Source: JAAYYY01 sp964579295
GTDB lineage: Bacteria > Chloroflexota > Anaerolineae > Promineifilales > Promineifilaceae
Assembly: GCA_964579295.1 (NCBI GenBank)
Contig: CAZOGK010000002.1
Span: 210,305-274,304, forward strand
Length of the DNA: 64,000 nucleotides
Reading direction: 5' to 3'
Below the pieces are notes generated by a model, which did not search any database, had not been told where the DNA came from, and saw only the letters and a list, made by a program, of their open reading frames with translations. Positions within the stretch are counted from its first letter, which is position 1, and every line of letters begins with the position of its first letter. Positions 22,811 to 31,852 of this stretch are shown piece after piece. The translations under genes and the position numbers were made by a program.

Positions 22811-24052
22811 ATGGAAAATCATCACCATCGGGTTGTCATCACCGGTACGGGCATGATCACGCCTCTCGGCCATAGCGTGGCCGAGAGCTGGGAAGCCATT
22901 CTGGCGGGTCGCTCGGGCTTTGGTCCTTTCACGCTGCTCGAGAAGGGCGAGCACACGGCCGGCGGGCTGTGCGAGGTGAAGGATTTTGATGCGGATGCCC
23001 ACCTCGGCCGGCGCGATGCCCGCCGGCGCGACCGCAACCAGCAGCTGGCGACGGTAGCGGCTCGTGAAGCAATGGCCCAGTCGGGGTTGGCAATCAGCGA
23101 CGCCAACCGCGAGCGCGTGGGTATTTCATTCGGCACGGGCGTCGGCGGCATCCGCACCCTGGTCGATCAGGAGCAGACACGGCAGGAGCGAGGGCTGAAT
23201 CGCCTGAGCCCCTTCGGCATCACCATGATCATGCCCAACGGCGCGGCCGGGATGATCGCCATCGATTATGGCATACAAGGGCCAAGCACGACCATTACGA
23301 CAGCCTGCGCCGCCGGCAGCGACGCCGTGGGCCACGCCTTCCGCGCCATCCGCCGTGGCGAGCTGGATGCGGTGTTGGCCGGCGGCAGCGAGTCGATTAT
23401 CACTCACGTTGCCATCGGCGGCTTTGAGCAGGCGCGCGCCACGAGCAGCCGCGAGTCGGAGACGCCGCGCCCATTCGACCGCGAGCGCGACGGCCTTGTC
23501 GTCGGCGAGGGGGCGGCCATGCTCGTCCTGGAAAGCCTGGAGCACGCCCGCGCCCGTGGCGCCACCATCCTCGGCGAGATCTCCGGTTATGGGCAGACGA
23601 CGGATGCCTACCATATCACGGCGCCGGCCGAAGGCGGGCTGGGCGCTGCACGCGCCATTTCCCTGGCCCTGCGCGACGCCGAGCTGCGCCCGGAAGAGGT
23701 GGATTACATCAGCGCCCACGGAACGGCCACCGACCTGAACGATAAGTACGAGACGATGGCCATTAAGGCAGCCCTCGGCGAAGCAGCCGCGCGCGTGCCC
23801 GTGAGCTCCACGAAGTCGATGACGGGGCACATTATGGGGGCTACCGGCGCCATCGAGAGCATCTTCTGTCTCCTGGCTATTCGCGACAATGTGCTGCCGC
23901 CGACGATCAACTACGCGGTCCCCGATCCTGACTGCGACCTGGACTACGTGCCCAACGAGGCGCGGCCGGCGACGGTGCGCGTGGCGCTGAACAATGCCTT
24001 TGGCTTTGGCGGTCATAACGCCGTGCTCGCCTTCAAAGCGTTTGTGGATTAG
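22811..24052 (+). CDS. fabF: 3-oxoacyl-[acyl-carrier-protein] synthase II
   Basis: 413 residues from ATG 22811 (MENHHHRVVITGTGMITPLG). It condenses malonyl-ACP with acyl-ACP in fatty acid elongation. The active-site Cys166 lies in ITTACAAGSDAVGHAF, the two catalytic histidines in YISAHGTATDLND and SMTGHIMGATGAIE, and Lys in STKSMTG. The C-terminus NNAFGFGGHNAVLAFK is typical of FabF. rnc begins 4 nt after the stop. No other fab genes are present in the window. Confidence 0.97.
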   Translation: MENHHHRVVITGTGMITPLGHSVAESWEAILAGRSGFGPFTLLEKGEHTAGGLCEVKDFDADAHLGRRDARRRDRNQQLATVAAREAMAQSGLAISDANRERVGISFGTGVGGIRTLVDQEQTRQERGLNRLSPFGITMIMPNGAAGMIAIDYGIQGPSTTITTACAAGSDAVGHAFRAIRRGELDAVLAGGSESIITHVAIGGFEQARATSSRESETPRPFDRERDGLVVGEGAAMLVLESLEHARARGATILGEISGYGQTTDAYHITAPAEGGLGAARAISLALRDAELRPEEVDYISAHGTATDLNDKYETMAIKAALGEAAARVPVSSTKSMTGHIMGATGAIESIFCLLAIRDNVLPPTINYAVPDPDCDLDYVPNEARPATVRVALNNAFGFGGHNAVLAFKAFVD

Positions 24053-24056
24053 GTTG

Positions 24057-24752
<696 letters not shown>

Positions 24753-24756
24753 GCCC

Positions 24757-25602
24757 ATGCGCCTGCTCATAAGCGGGGGCAGCAGCTACCTCGGGCAGCA
24801 TCTCGTCCCACTGGCGCGCCGGCAGGATGGCGCGCAGCTCCTGTACACCTATTTTCACCACGATCCAGTGCAAGGGGAAGAAGGACGCCAGCTTGACGTG
24901 CGTGACGACGCGGCCGTAACCCGTCTGGTCACCGACTTTCGCCCGGATGTGATCATCCACCTGGCCGGCTCGAACCGCCCGGCGGCGACAATGGACGAGG
25001 TCATCCGCCGCGGCGCCGAGCACATCACCGCGGCCGCCATGGGCTGCGGCGCGCGCCTCATCCATCTCTCCACCGACGTCATCTTCGACGGGCAGCAGGC
25101 GCCCTACCGCGAGGAAGATGCGCCGCGGCCTCTGCACGCCTACGGCCGGGCCAAAGCCGCCGCCGAACAGATAGTCTCGCGGCATCCTGATAGCGTCATC
25201 ATCCGCACATCGCTGATTTATGGGCTACAGAAGCTGGATCGCGGCACCGGTTGGGTCGTAGAGGCGTTAGAGAAGGGTGAGCCGGTGACCCTGTTCAGCG
25301 ACCAGATACGCAACCCGGTGCTGGCCGACTCCCTGGCGCAAGCCTGCCTGGAGCTGGCGGCCCACGACTATCGCGGCGTGCTGCACGTGGCCGGCGCCGA
25401 CCGCATCAGCCGCGCCGACTTTACACTGCGCCTTCTATCCTGGTGGGGCATCCGGGCCGGTGCAGGGCTCTCCATCGGTCCCAGTGACGGCCGGCTCTGG
25501 CCGCGCGATACGACGCTGGCTACCGGGCGGGCGCGCGCCCTGCTGCACACGCCGTTCCCCGGCGTTAATCTGTTACTTCCTTCACAAACGCCAATCTCCT
25601 GA
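24757..25602 (+). CDS. RmlD-like NAD(P)-dependent sugar-nucleotide reductase
   Basis: 281 residues of the extended short-chain dehydrogenase fold. The dinucleotide-binding motif is SGGSSYLGQHL near the N-terminus, the Ser/Thr strand is HLSTDVIFDGQQAPYREED, and the catalytic Tyr-x-x-x-Lys is YGRAKAAAE. The layout matches dTDP-4-dehydrorhamnose reductase (RmlD), but no rmlA, rmlB or rmlC gene is near, so the substrate is uncertain. It starts 4 nt after rnc, the last gene of the fabF-rnc unit. Confidence 0.88.
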   Translation: MRLLISGGSSYLGQHLVPLARRQDGAQLLYTYFHHDPVQGEEGRQLDVRDDAAVTRLVTDFRPDVIIHLAGSNRPAATMDEVIRRGAEHITAAAMGCGARLIHLSTDVIFDGQQAPYREEDAPRPLHAYGRAKAAAEQIVSRHPDSVIIRTSLIYGLQKLDRGTGWVVEALEKGEPVTLFSDQIRNPVLADSLAQACLELAAHDYRGVLHVAGADRISRADFTLRLLSWWGIRAGAGLSIGPSDGRLWPRDTTLATGRARALLHTPFPGVNLLLPSQTPIS

Positions 25603-25768
25603 TCATACCCTTCTAATTCACTTTTTACACCCTTACTGTAAGGTATAACTATCAATTAGATTGCTGAGGATTCTGGGCTACTGGGGGCGCTAACGGCGGG
25701 GCGTCCAACACGCCGACCGCATCCTATATTGGACATCGCGCCAGCCATTGTGCGGAGGGATGTGGTCG
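25603..25768 (+). other. AT-rich gene-free stretch before the sigma-factor promoter
   Basis: No gene is found between 25603 and 25893 (291 bp). The first ~65 bp are far richer in A+T than the surroundings and carry a 13-bp near-palindrome CCTTACTGTAAGG (~25632-25644) followed by TATAAC. This could be a transcript end for the fabF-rnc unit or an extra upstream regulatory site. The rest holds nothing I recognise until the promoter at 25769. Confidence 0.35.
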
Positions 25769-25798
25769 TTGACTTGGCCCCTTTAAGTATGCTAGACT
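25769..25798 (+). promoter_or_regulatory. Promoter of the first sigma-70 gene
   Basis: TTGACT (25769-25774), 18-bp spacer and TAGACT (25793-25798) preceded by TGC, an extended -10 element. Predicted start near 25805 gives an ~88-nt leader ending in GAGGAAGAGG before the ATG at 25894. Confidence 0.6.
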
Positions 25799-25893
25799 GC
25801 ACTCTTGTGTTCCCTGGTTAAGAGGAGGCCCCTGCTCTTGTTTACGCCCGCGAACACAAATCGGAGCCTCAGGAGGAAGAGGACAGGGTTTAT

Positions 25894-27096
25894 ATGACTG
25901 AACTGGCCAATTTCGATGGAATGGACGTTGTCAATACGCTGCTGAGCGATGCGGCTGATCGCGGTTATCTGACCTATGATCAGATTATGGAAGCGTTGCC
26001 AGAAGTGGAGAACAATGTCGTCCTGCTAGACGCCGTAATGGAAGAGGCGCAAGCGGCGGGCATTACCATCTACGAAAGCGACGACGATGTCGAAGAGGTC
26101 AAGGAAGAGGACGCCGATGACGACGACGACCTCTTTGACGACGACGAGGAAGCTCACCAGGCTCCCCTGTTTGACCTGAGCAACGTACCGATTGACGACT
26201 CTGTTGGCCTATATTTCCGCGAAATGGGCCAGCAGGATCTGCTCACGGCCGAAGAAGAGGTCCAGCTGGCGAAAGAGATCGAGGCCGGCCGGGAAGCGGC
26301 CGATCGGCTGGAGAGTGGCGAAGAGATGGGCCTGGACGACCGCGACGCTCTGTGGATCGTTAGGGAGCGCGGCGACGCCGCGCGCGCCCACCTCATCCGC
26401 GCCAACACGCGCCTGGTGGTCAGCATTGCCAAGAAATATCGCGGCCGCGGCCTACAGTTCCTCGATCTGATCCAGGAAGGCAACGTCGGCCTGATGAAGG
26501 CAGTCGAAAAGTATGATTACCGGCGTGGCAACCGCTTTAGCACGTATGCCACCTGGTGGATTCGCCAGGCCGTAACGCGGGCGCTGGCGAACCACGGCCG
26601 CACCATCCGTATTCCGGCGCACCTGGGCGGCCGCATCAGCAAGCTCTACCAGGTTGCGCAGGAGCTGGAGCAGCAGTACGGGCGGCAGCCAACCGCGGAA
26701 GAGATTGCCGCGGAGATGGATTTGCCGGCCGATCGCGTGCGCTGGATGCTGCGCACCAGCCGCCAGCCGGTGCACCTGGAGCGCCCCGTGGGCGACGAAT
26801 CGGACGCCGAGCTGGGCGACTTTATCGAGGATTCGGAAGCGCCGCCGCCGGCTGAGATGGTGGCGCAGACGATGCTCACCGAGGAGATTAGCGAGATTCT
26901 CGACCAGCTCACCCCGCGCGAGGCGCGCATTCTGCGTCTGCGCTACGGGCTACAGGACGGCGAGTCGCGCACTCTGAAGGAAGTCGGCGAGATGTTTGGC
27001 CTCTCGCGCGAGCGCATCCGCCAGCTGGAGAAGGAAGCGCTGCGCAAGCTGCGCCATCCGAACTTCGCCGGCCACCTGCGGCAGTATCTCAACTAA
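25894..27096 (+). CDS. RNA polymerase sigma-70 factor, group-2-like
   Basis: 400 residues. An N-terminal helical segment resembling region 1.1 is followed by a very acidic linker (~60-85). Region 1.2 (SVGLYFREMGQQDLLTAEEE), region 2 (RANTRLVVSIAKKYRGRGLQ, FLDLIQEGNVGLMKAVEKYD, FSTYATWWIRQAV), region 3 and region 4 (TPREARILRLRYGL, LSRERIRQLEKEALRKLRHP) follow. In region 2.4, ANHGRTIRIPAHLGG differs from the primary-sigma consensus ADQARTIRIPVHM, which the second sigma factor in this window keeps. It is therefore probably an alternative sigma factor with related promoter choice. A promoter and a terminator make it a single-gene transcript. Confidence 0.92.
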   Translation: MTELANFDGMDVVNTLLSDAADRGYLTYDQIMEALPEVENNVVLLDAVMEEAQAAGITIYESDDDVEEVKEEDADDDDDLFDDDEEAHQAPLFDLSNVPIDDSVGLYFREMGQQDLLTAEEEVQLAKEIEAGREAADRLESGEEMGLDDRDALWIVRERGDAARAHLIRANTRLVVSIAKKYRGRGLQFLDLIQEGNVGLMKAVEKYDYRRGNRFSTYATWWIRQAVTRALANHGRTIRIPAHLGGRISKLYQVAQELEQQYGRQPTAEEIAAEMDLPADRVRWMLRTSRQPVHLERPVGDESDAELGDFIEDSEAPPPAEMVAQTMLTEEISEILDQLTPREARILRLRYGLQDGESRTLKEVGEMFGLSRERIRQLEKEALRKLRHPNFAGHLRQYLN

Positions 27097-27122
27097 CCGC
27101 CGCTTTCCCCTTTTTGCTTGAT

Positions 27123-27150
27123 AAGCCCCTCATGACGAGGGGCTTTTTCT
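27123..27150 (+). terminator. Intrinsic terminator after the first sigma-70 gene
   Basis: AAGCCCCTC (27123-27131) pairs with GAGGGGCTT (27137-27145) around a 5-nt loop, with T-run 27144-27148. It is the clearest rho-independent terminator in the window apart from the T-box. Confidence 0.9.
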
Positions 27151-27164
27151 TGCCTCAGTTCAGG

Positions 27165-27170
27165 TATAAT
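27165..27170 (+). promoter_or_regulatory. -10 element of the ABC-F gene (near-leaderless)
   Basis: A perfect TATAAT lies at 27165-27170 and the ATG at 27180. Transcription should begin ~3 nt before the start codon. No convincing -35 and no SD are seen. Confidence 0.5.
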
Positions 27171-27179
27171 CTAGCAGCC

Positions 27180-29216
27180 ATGGCCCTATTAACGGCGCAT
27201 AACGTCTCACAATCCTTTGGCGCGCTGGATCTCTTCAGCGGCGTCAACGTCAGTATCCCCAACGACGGCAAAATCGGCCTTGTCGGCCCGAACGGCATCG
27301 GCAAGACGACCCTGCTGCTGATCCTGGCCGGGATGGCTCGCCCTACCACCGGCGCAGTGCATGTCGCCCGTCAGGCGACGATGGCCTACCTGCCGCAGGA
27401 AGCGGAAAAAGCCTTTGCCGGCCACGACAACACGATCTATGACGAGATGCTGGCCGTCTTCGCCGAGCTGCGCGCCCAGGAAGCTTCTCTGCGCGAGATG
27501 GAGCAGGCGATGGCTGATGACGCCTTCTCCGACGAGCTTTTCGAGCGCTACAGCCGGGCCCAGGAGCGCTTTGAGCTGGGCGGCGGCTATGAGTACGAGA
27601 TCCGCATCCGCCAGGTGCTCACCGGCCTGGGCTTCCCCGAAGAGAAGTGGGGGCTCCCCCTGCAGCATCTGAGCGGCGGGCAGAAGACGCGCGTCCTCCT
27701 CGCCCGCCTCCTGCTGGAGCGCCCGGATCTGCTCATCCTTGACGAGCCGACCAACCATCTCGACGTGCAGGCGATTGAATGGCTGGAGGGCACGCTGCGC
27801 GGCTGGGACGGCGCCGTCCTGCTGGTCAGCCACGACCGCTACTTCCTCGACCGCGTGGTCAATACCATCTGGGAGATGAGCCGGGATACTATCGAGATCT
27901 ACCGTGGCAATTACAGCGCCTATGCCCAGCAGCGGCAGGACCGCTGGGAGCGCCGCCGCCAGGAGTTCGACGCCTTCAAGGAACGGATGGAGAAGGAGCT
28001 CGACTATATCCGCCGCAATATCGCCAGCCAGCGGACGCAGATGGCGAAGGGCAAGCTCAAGCGCATTACCCGCGAGCTAAAGGCGGTCCAGGCCGGCGGC
28101 CTGCAGGCCGTGCTGGGCAAGTCATGGAGCCGTGTCACGGCCGAGCTGGATATCAGCAGCGACGAATGGGGCGTCGCCGATGCGGCTGCGGCCATCAAAG
28201 CGCTGCAGCCGCCGGGCGGGCGCCCGCCGCAGATTAACCTCTCGCTGCGCGCGGCCGTGCGCAGCGGCAACATTGTCCTGCGCGGGCGCGATCTGCTCGT
28301 CGGCTTTCCGGGCACGCCGCTCTTTCGCGCCGACGATCTGGAGCTGCGGCGGCAGGAGTGCGCTGCGCTCATCGGGCCCAATGGCTCGGGCAAGACGACT
28401 TTTCTGCGCACCATCCTTGGCCAGATCCCGCCGCTGGCCGGCGAGGTGCAGCTGGGCGCCAGCCTGCACATCGGCTACTTCGCCCAGGCGCACAGCCAGC
28501 TCAATCCCGACCTGACCGTCCTGGATGAGCTGTTGCAGCGCCGTGACATGCTGCTCGGCGAGGCGCGCAGTTACCTGGCGCAATACCTCTTTCGCGGCGA
28601 CGATGTCTTTAAGCCGGTGCGCGCCCTCAGCGGCGGCGAGCGCGGCCGGCTGGCGCTCGCTCTCCTGGCGCTGGAAGAGGCCAACTTCCTCCTGCTTGAC
28701 GAGCCGACGAACCACCTTGACATTCCCGCGCAGGAAATCTTGCAGGCAGTTCTCGAGCAATATCAAGGCACCATCCTCCTCGTCAGCCACGACCGCTATC
28801 TGGTGGACCGGCTGGCGACGCAGGTCTGGGAGCTGCGTGAGGGTGAAGGGTTAACCGTCTTCCCCGGCCCCTATCGCGACTATCTGGCAGTGCGGGATGC
28901 TGACAGCGCGGCGACCACCCCGCCGCCAGCCCGCGCCGCCGCAGATACGGCGCCTGCTGACGGCGTAGGGCGCAGCGCGCTGAGCAAGAACGAGCAGCGG
29001 CGGCTGCGCGAGCGCCTGCAAAAGCTGGAGGCCGACATCGCCGCGATGGAGGCGAAGGTGGAAGAGGTGGGCGCTGCCCTGCAGGCAGCCTCCGCAGCCG
29101 AGGACGTTGGCATGATTCAGAGCCTGAGCATAGAATACGCCTCGGCTGCCAGCCATCTTGAAGAACTCGTCGAATCGTGGGAAGAGTTAGCGCATGAGCA
29201 AACATTGGCCGGATAA
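27180..29216 (+). CDS. ABC-F family ATPase (ribosome-associated type)
   Basis: 678 residues from ATG 27180 (MALLTAHNVSQSFGALDLF). Two ABC ATPase domains and no transmembrane helices: Walker A GPNGIGKTT and GPNGSGKTT, signatures LSGGQKTR and LSGGERGR, and Walker B LLILDEPTNHLD and LLLDEPTNHLD. The linker between the domains is helical and charged (RWERRRQEFDAFKERMEKEL), as in the P-site tRNA interaction motif of this family. The C-terminus (~620-678) is a coiled coil. ABC-F proteins act on stalled ribosomes; some give antibiotic resistance, others are housekeeping (Uup/EttA-like). Which type this is cannot be told. It overlaps the coaE fusion by 23 bp. Confidence 0.94.
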   Translation: MALLTAHNVSQSFGALDLFSGVNVSIPNDGKIGLVGPNGIGKTTLLLILAGMARPTTGAVHVARQATMAYLPQEAEKAFAGHDNTIYDEMLAVFAELRAQEASLREMEQAMADDAFSDELFERYSRAQERFELGGGYEYEIRIRQVLTGLGFPEEKWGLPLQHLSGGQKTRVLLARLLLERPDLLILDEPTNHLDVQAIEWLEGTLRGWDGAVLLVSHDRYFLDRVVNTIWEMSRDTIEIYRGNYSAYAQQRQDRWERRRQEFDAFKERMEKELDYIRRNIASQRTQMAKGKLKRITRELKAVQAGGLQAVLGKSWSRVTAELDISSDEWGVADAAAAIKALQPPGGRPPQINLSLRAAVRSGNIVLRGRDLLVGFPGTPLFRADDLELRRQECAALIGPNGSGKTTFLRTILGQIPPLAGEVQLGASLHIGYFAQAHSQLNPDLTVLDELLQRRDMLLGEARSYLAQYLFRGDDVFKPVRALSGGERGRLALALLALEEANFLLLDEPTNHLDIPAQEILQAVLEQYQGTILLVSHDRYLVDRLATQVWELREGEGLTVFPGPYRDYLAVRDADSAATTPPPARAAADTAPADGVGRSALSKNEQRRLRERLQKLEADIAAMEAKVEEVGAALQAASAAEDVGMIQSLSIEYASAASHLEELVESWEELAHEQTLAG

Positions 29217-30384
29217 GATTATCGTCGGCCTGACTGGCAACATCGCCACAGGCAAGTCGGCGGTCATGCGCCTGGCTGCCGAACGGGGCGCGCTGACGAT
29301 TGACGCCGATCAGATCGTCCACTCCCTGCTGGATGCAAACCCGGCTGCCCAGGAAGCGGTGGCGGCTGCCTTTGGCCGTGACGTGCGCCGCGCTGATGGG
29401 ACGATTGACCGCACCGCCCTGGGCCAGATTGTGTTCAGTGACGCGAAGGAGCTGCAGAAGCTGGAGCAGATTTTACACCCGGAGGTGCGCCGCGAGATCG
29501 TAGAACTGGTGGATGAAAGCCAGGCGCGCATCATTATGATCGAAGCAATCAAGCTGCTGGAAGGCGAGCTGGTGGAGATGGTCGATCAGGTCTGGGTGAC
29601 GCGCGCGCCGCAGCGCACGCAGATCGAGCGCCTGGTCGTCTGCCGCGGTCTGGACGTGGAGACGGCGACGCTCCGCGTCAATGCCCAGCATCCTCAGGAA
29701 GCAAAGGTGGCCCGCGCCGATCTGGTTATCGATACCGACGGCGTCATGGCAGCCACGCGCAGCCAGTTTGACGCCGCGTGGGCGCGGCTCGTGGGGCGCG
29801 AGGGCGCCAGGGAGGCGCCGGCGCAGCCGGCGAGCGCTGCGCCGCCGCCCGCCGCCCGGCCGGTTGACGTGAAGAAGGTGACGCCGGCCGCGCCGCCGGC
29901 GTCTGTGCTCGTGCGGCGGGCGCGCCCCTCTGACGTGGCCGCCGTTCTGCTGCTCATCCAGCGGGCCAGCGGCGGCGCCGTGCGCATGAAGCGGGCCGAG
30001 CTGCTGATGGCGCTGAGCGAGCGCAGCTATCTCATCGCCCAGGAAAAGACGGAGATCAACATGGTCGTCGGCTGGAGCACACACAGCACCACAGCCGTGG
30101 CTATCGACCAGATTTATGCCTACCCAGCGCAGGCGGCGCTGAGCAGCGGGCCGGCCATCCTTGCCGAAATCGAAGAGTCGGCGCGTCAGCTCATTTGCGA
30201 GGTCGTGCTGGTTTATTTGCCGCCCGACGCGCCGGCCCCGGTGCAGCAGCTACTCGAGCGTTCCGGCTACCGGGCGCTGCGCCAGAATGAGCTGCGGCGC
30301 GCCTGGCAGGTAGTCATCGAGGAAACGCAGCCGGCCGGCACGCGCCTGTTGGGGAAGGTGCTGCGCGACGTGCGCATCCGCTAG
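29194..30384 (+). CDS. coaE: Dephospho-CoA kinase fused to a GNAT-like domain
   Basis: 396 residues. Residues ~8-205 are CoaE, the last step of coenzyme A synthesis: P-loop GLTGNIATGKSAV (12-24), LTIDADQIVHSLL, VFSDAKELQKLEQILHPEVR and VWVTRAPQRTQIERL. After an Ala/Pro-rich linker (~206-240), residues ~243-396 look like a GNAT acyltransferase fold (LVRRARPSDVAAVLLLIQRA, MVVGWSTHSTTAVAIDQIYA, LLERSGYRALRQNELRRAW). Ordinary CoaE is ~200 residues. GNAT enzymes use acetyl-CoA, so the link to CoA is suggestive. The GNAT part lacks a clear Q/R-x-x-G-x-G/A loop and may be catalytically inactive. Confidence 0.92.
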   Translation: MSKHWPDKIIVGLTGNIATGKSAVMRLAAERGALTIDADQIVHSLLDANPAAQEAVAAAFGRDVRRADGTIDRTALGQIVFSDAKELQKLEQILHPEVRREIVELVDESQARIIMIEAIKLLEGELVEMVDQVWVTRAPQRTQIERLVVCRGLDVETATLRVNAQHPQEAKVARADLVIDTDGVMAATRSQFDAAWARLVGREGAREAPAQPASAAPPPAARPVDVKKVTPAAPPASVLVRRARPSDVAAVLLLIQRASGGAVRMKRAELLMALSERSYLIAQEKTEINMVVGWSTHSTTAVAIDQIYAYPAQAALSSGPAILAEIEESARQLICEVVLVYLPPDAPAPVQQLLERSGYRALRQNELRRAWQVVIEETQPAGTRLLGKVLRDVRIR

Positions 30385-30416
30385 GGCCGTCCCTTTCGTA
30401 TAGGTAAAGTTGACCG

Positions 30417-30635
30417 ATGGATAATCTCAAAGCATGGATAAACCAGCACCCCAACCTGACTGCCTGGTTTGTGTTGGGGCTGGGGATGGTCCTCATTCTC
30501 GTCTTCGAGGCGCGCGACGTCGGGCTGGCAGCGCGGCAGTGGTTCTGGCTGATCGTCGTCACCGTGCTCGTCGCCGGCGCCTGCATCTGGATCATTAGCT
30601 GGGGCGATGACGACGACGAAGAAGTCGAGGCCTGA
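30417..30635 (+). CDS. Small two-helix membrane protein with acidic C-terminus
   Basis: 72 residues with two hydrophobic helices (about 16-33 and 42-62) and the tail DDDDEEVEA. No family is recognised. It lies 32 bp after the coaE fusion and 29 bp before the site-2 protease gene, in the same direction, so it is probably co-transcribed with them. Confidence 0.7.
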   Translation: MDNLKAWINQHPNLTAWFVLGLGMVLILVFEARDVGLAARQWFWLIVVTVLVAGACIWIISWGDDDDEEVEA

Positions 30636-30664
30636 GTGCCTGATTCCTCCCTCCGTTCTGACCG

Positions 30665-31753
30665 ATGGAAATAGCCGTTGTTGCCCTCCTGCGCCAGGAG
30701 CTGGACGGCCTCTTTCTGCCGCAGGAGACGACCTATAATGCGCCCGACAGCGGCCAGGTGCGCTTTCGCGGGCAGATGCTCTGTGCGCCAGAGGAGTGCT
30801 ACGACGAGCTGCGCCACCGCTTCGAGCGCCACGGCTACACGCCGCTGCTGCGCCGTGAAGGCCGCGAGACGGCTTTAATCGCCATCCCGGCTATCTTCCA
30901 CGCCGCCCCCTCGCGCTGGCAGATCAACCTGCTGCTCTTCATCCTCACAGTCCTCTCCACCCTGCTCACCGGCGCGCTCTACCACGAGGATTTCACCGGG
31001 CAAAACCTGGCGCGCGAAATCTGGTTGGGCTGGCCCTTCAGCCTCAGCCTGCTGGCTATCCTCGGCGCCCACGAGATGGGCCATTACGTGGCCGCGCGCT
31101 ATCACGGCGCGCCAGTCACCCTGCCCTATTTCATTCCCTTCCCGCTCTCGCCAATTGGTACGATGGGCGCCGTCATCCGCCTCAAGGCGCCGCTCAAGAA
31201 CCGGCGCGCCCTGCTGGATATGGGCGTCGCCGGCCCGCTGGCTGGCCTGGCGGTTGCTATCCCGGTCCTCATCTACGGGCTGGCGACCTCAGGCGTTGGG
31301 CCGCCGCCGGCCGGGACCTATTACCAGGAAGGCAACTCGATCCTCTATGCCCTTCTCAAGCGGCTGATACTGGGCCGCTGGCTGCCCGCGGATGGCGTGG
31401 ACGTGAATCTGAATATGATCGCCTGGGCCGGCTGGGTGGGGCTGCTGGTAACGGCGCTCAATCTCATTCCCGTCGGCCAGCTTGACGGCGGCCACATCCT
31501 CTATACCGTGCTGGGGCGGCGCGCGGCGCTCCTCTTCTGGCCGGCGCTCCTGGCGCTCATTACCTTTGCTCTGCTCTACAACGCCGTCATGTGGTGGGTA
31601 TGGGGGCTGCTGCTCTTTGTGCTGGGCCGCCAGTATGCGGTGCCTCTGGACGACGTGACGCGCCTGAACCGGCCGCGGCTGCTCATTGCCCTCTTCGCCA
31701 TTCTCCTTTTCCTGCTCATCTTCATGCCTAACCCGCTGCAAGTCGTCCCCTGA
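30665..31753 (+). CDS. Site-2 protease family (M50) intramembrane metalloprotease
   Basis: 362 residues with about seven membrane helices. The zinc-binding HExxH is AHEMGHYVAARYHG, and the third ligand Asp is in LIPVGQLDGGHI. Site-2 proteases cut transmembrane segments, often anti-sigma factors or membrane regulators. The N-terminal ~80 residues are a soluble domain (ALLRQELDGLFLPQETTYNA), as in S2P proteins of plants and cyanobacteria (EGY type). No PDZ domain is seen. Its nearness to two sigma-factor genes is notable, but neither is the ECF type usually released by this route. Substrate unknown. Confidence 0.92.
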   Translation: MEIAVVALLRQELDGLFLPQETTYNAPDSGQVRFRGQMLCAPEECYDELRHRFERHGYTPLLRREGRETALIAIPAIFHAAPSRWQINLLLFILTVLSTLLTGALYHEDFTGQNLAREIWLGWPFSLSLLAILGAHEMGHYVAARYHGAPVTLPYFIPFPLSPIGTMGAVIRLKAPLKNRRALLDMGVAGPLAGLAVAIPVLIYGLATSGVGPPPAGTYYQEGNSILYALLKRLILGRWLPADGVDVNLNMIAWAGWVGLLVTALNLIPVGQLDGGHILYTVLGRRAALLFWPALLALITFALLYNAVMWWVWGLLLFVLGRQYAVPLDDVTRLNRPRLLIALFAILLFLLIFMPNPLQVVP

Positions 31754-31813
31754 CAGCGCGCCGCCGGGCTGCTGGGAAGCAAATTCATTATCGCTGGAAT
31801 GCCGGCGCTCATA

Positions 31814-31819
31814 TATAAT
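31814..31819 (+). promoter_or_regulatory. Possible -10 element of dnaG
   Basis: A perfect TATAAT at 31814-31819, ~33 nt before the dnaG start. The -35 region (TCGCTG at 31791-31796) is poor, so support rests on the -10 alone. Confidence 0.35.
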
Positions 31820-31852
31820 CCCCCCCATTCTATCCACGCCGCTGGTATGCTC

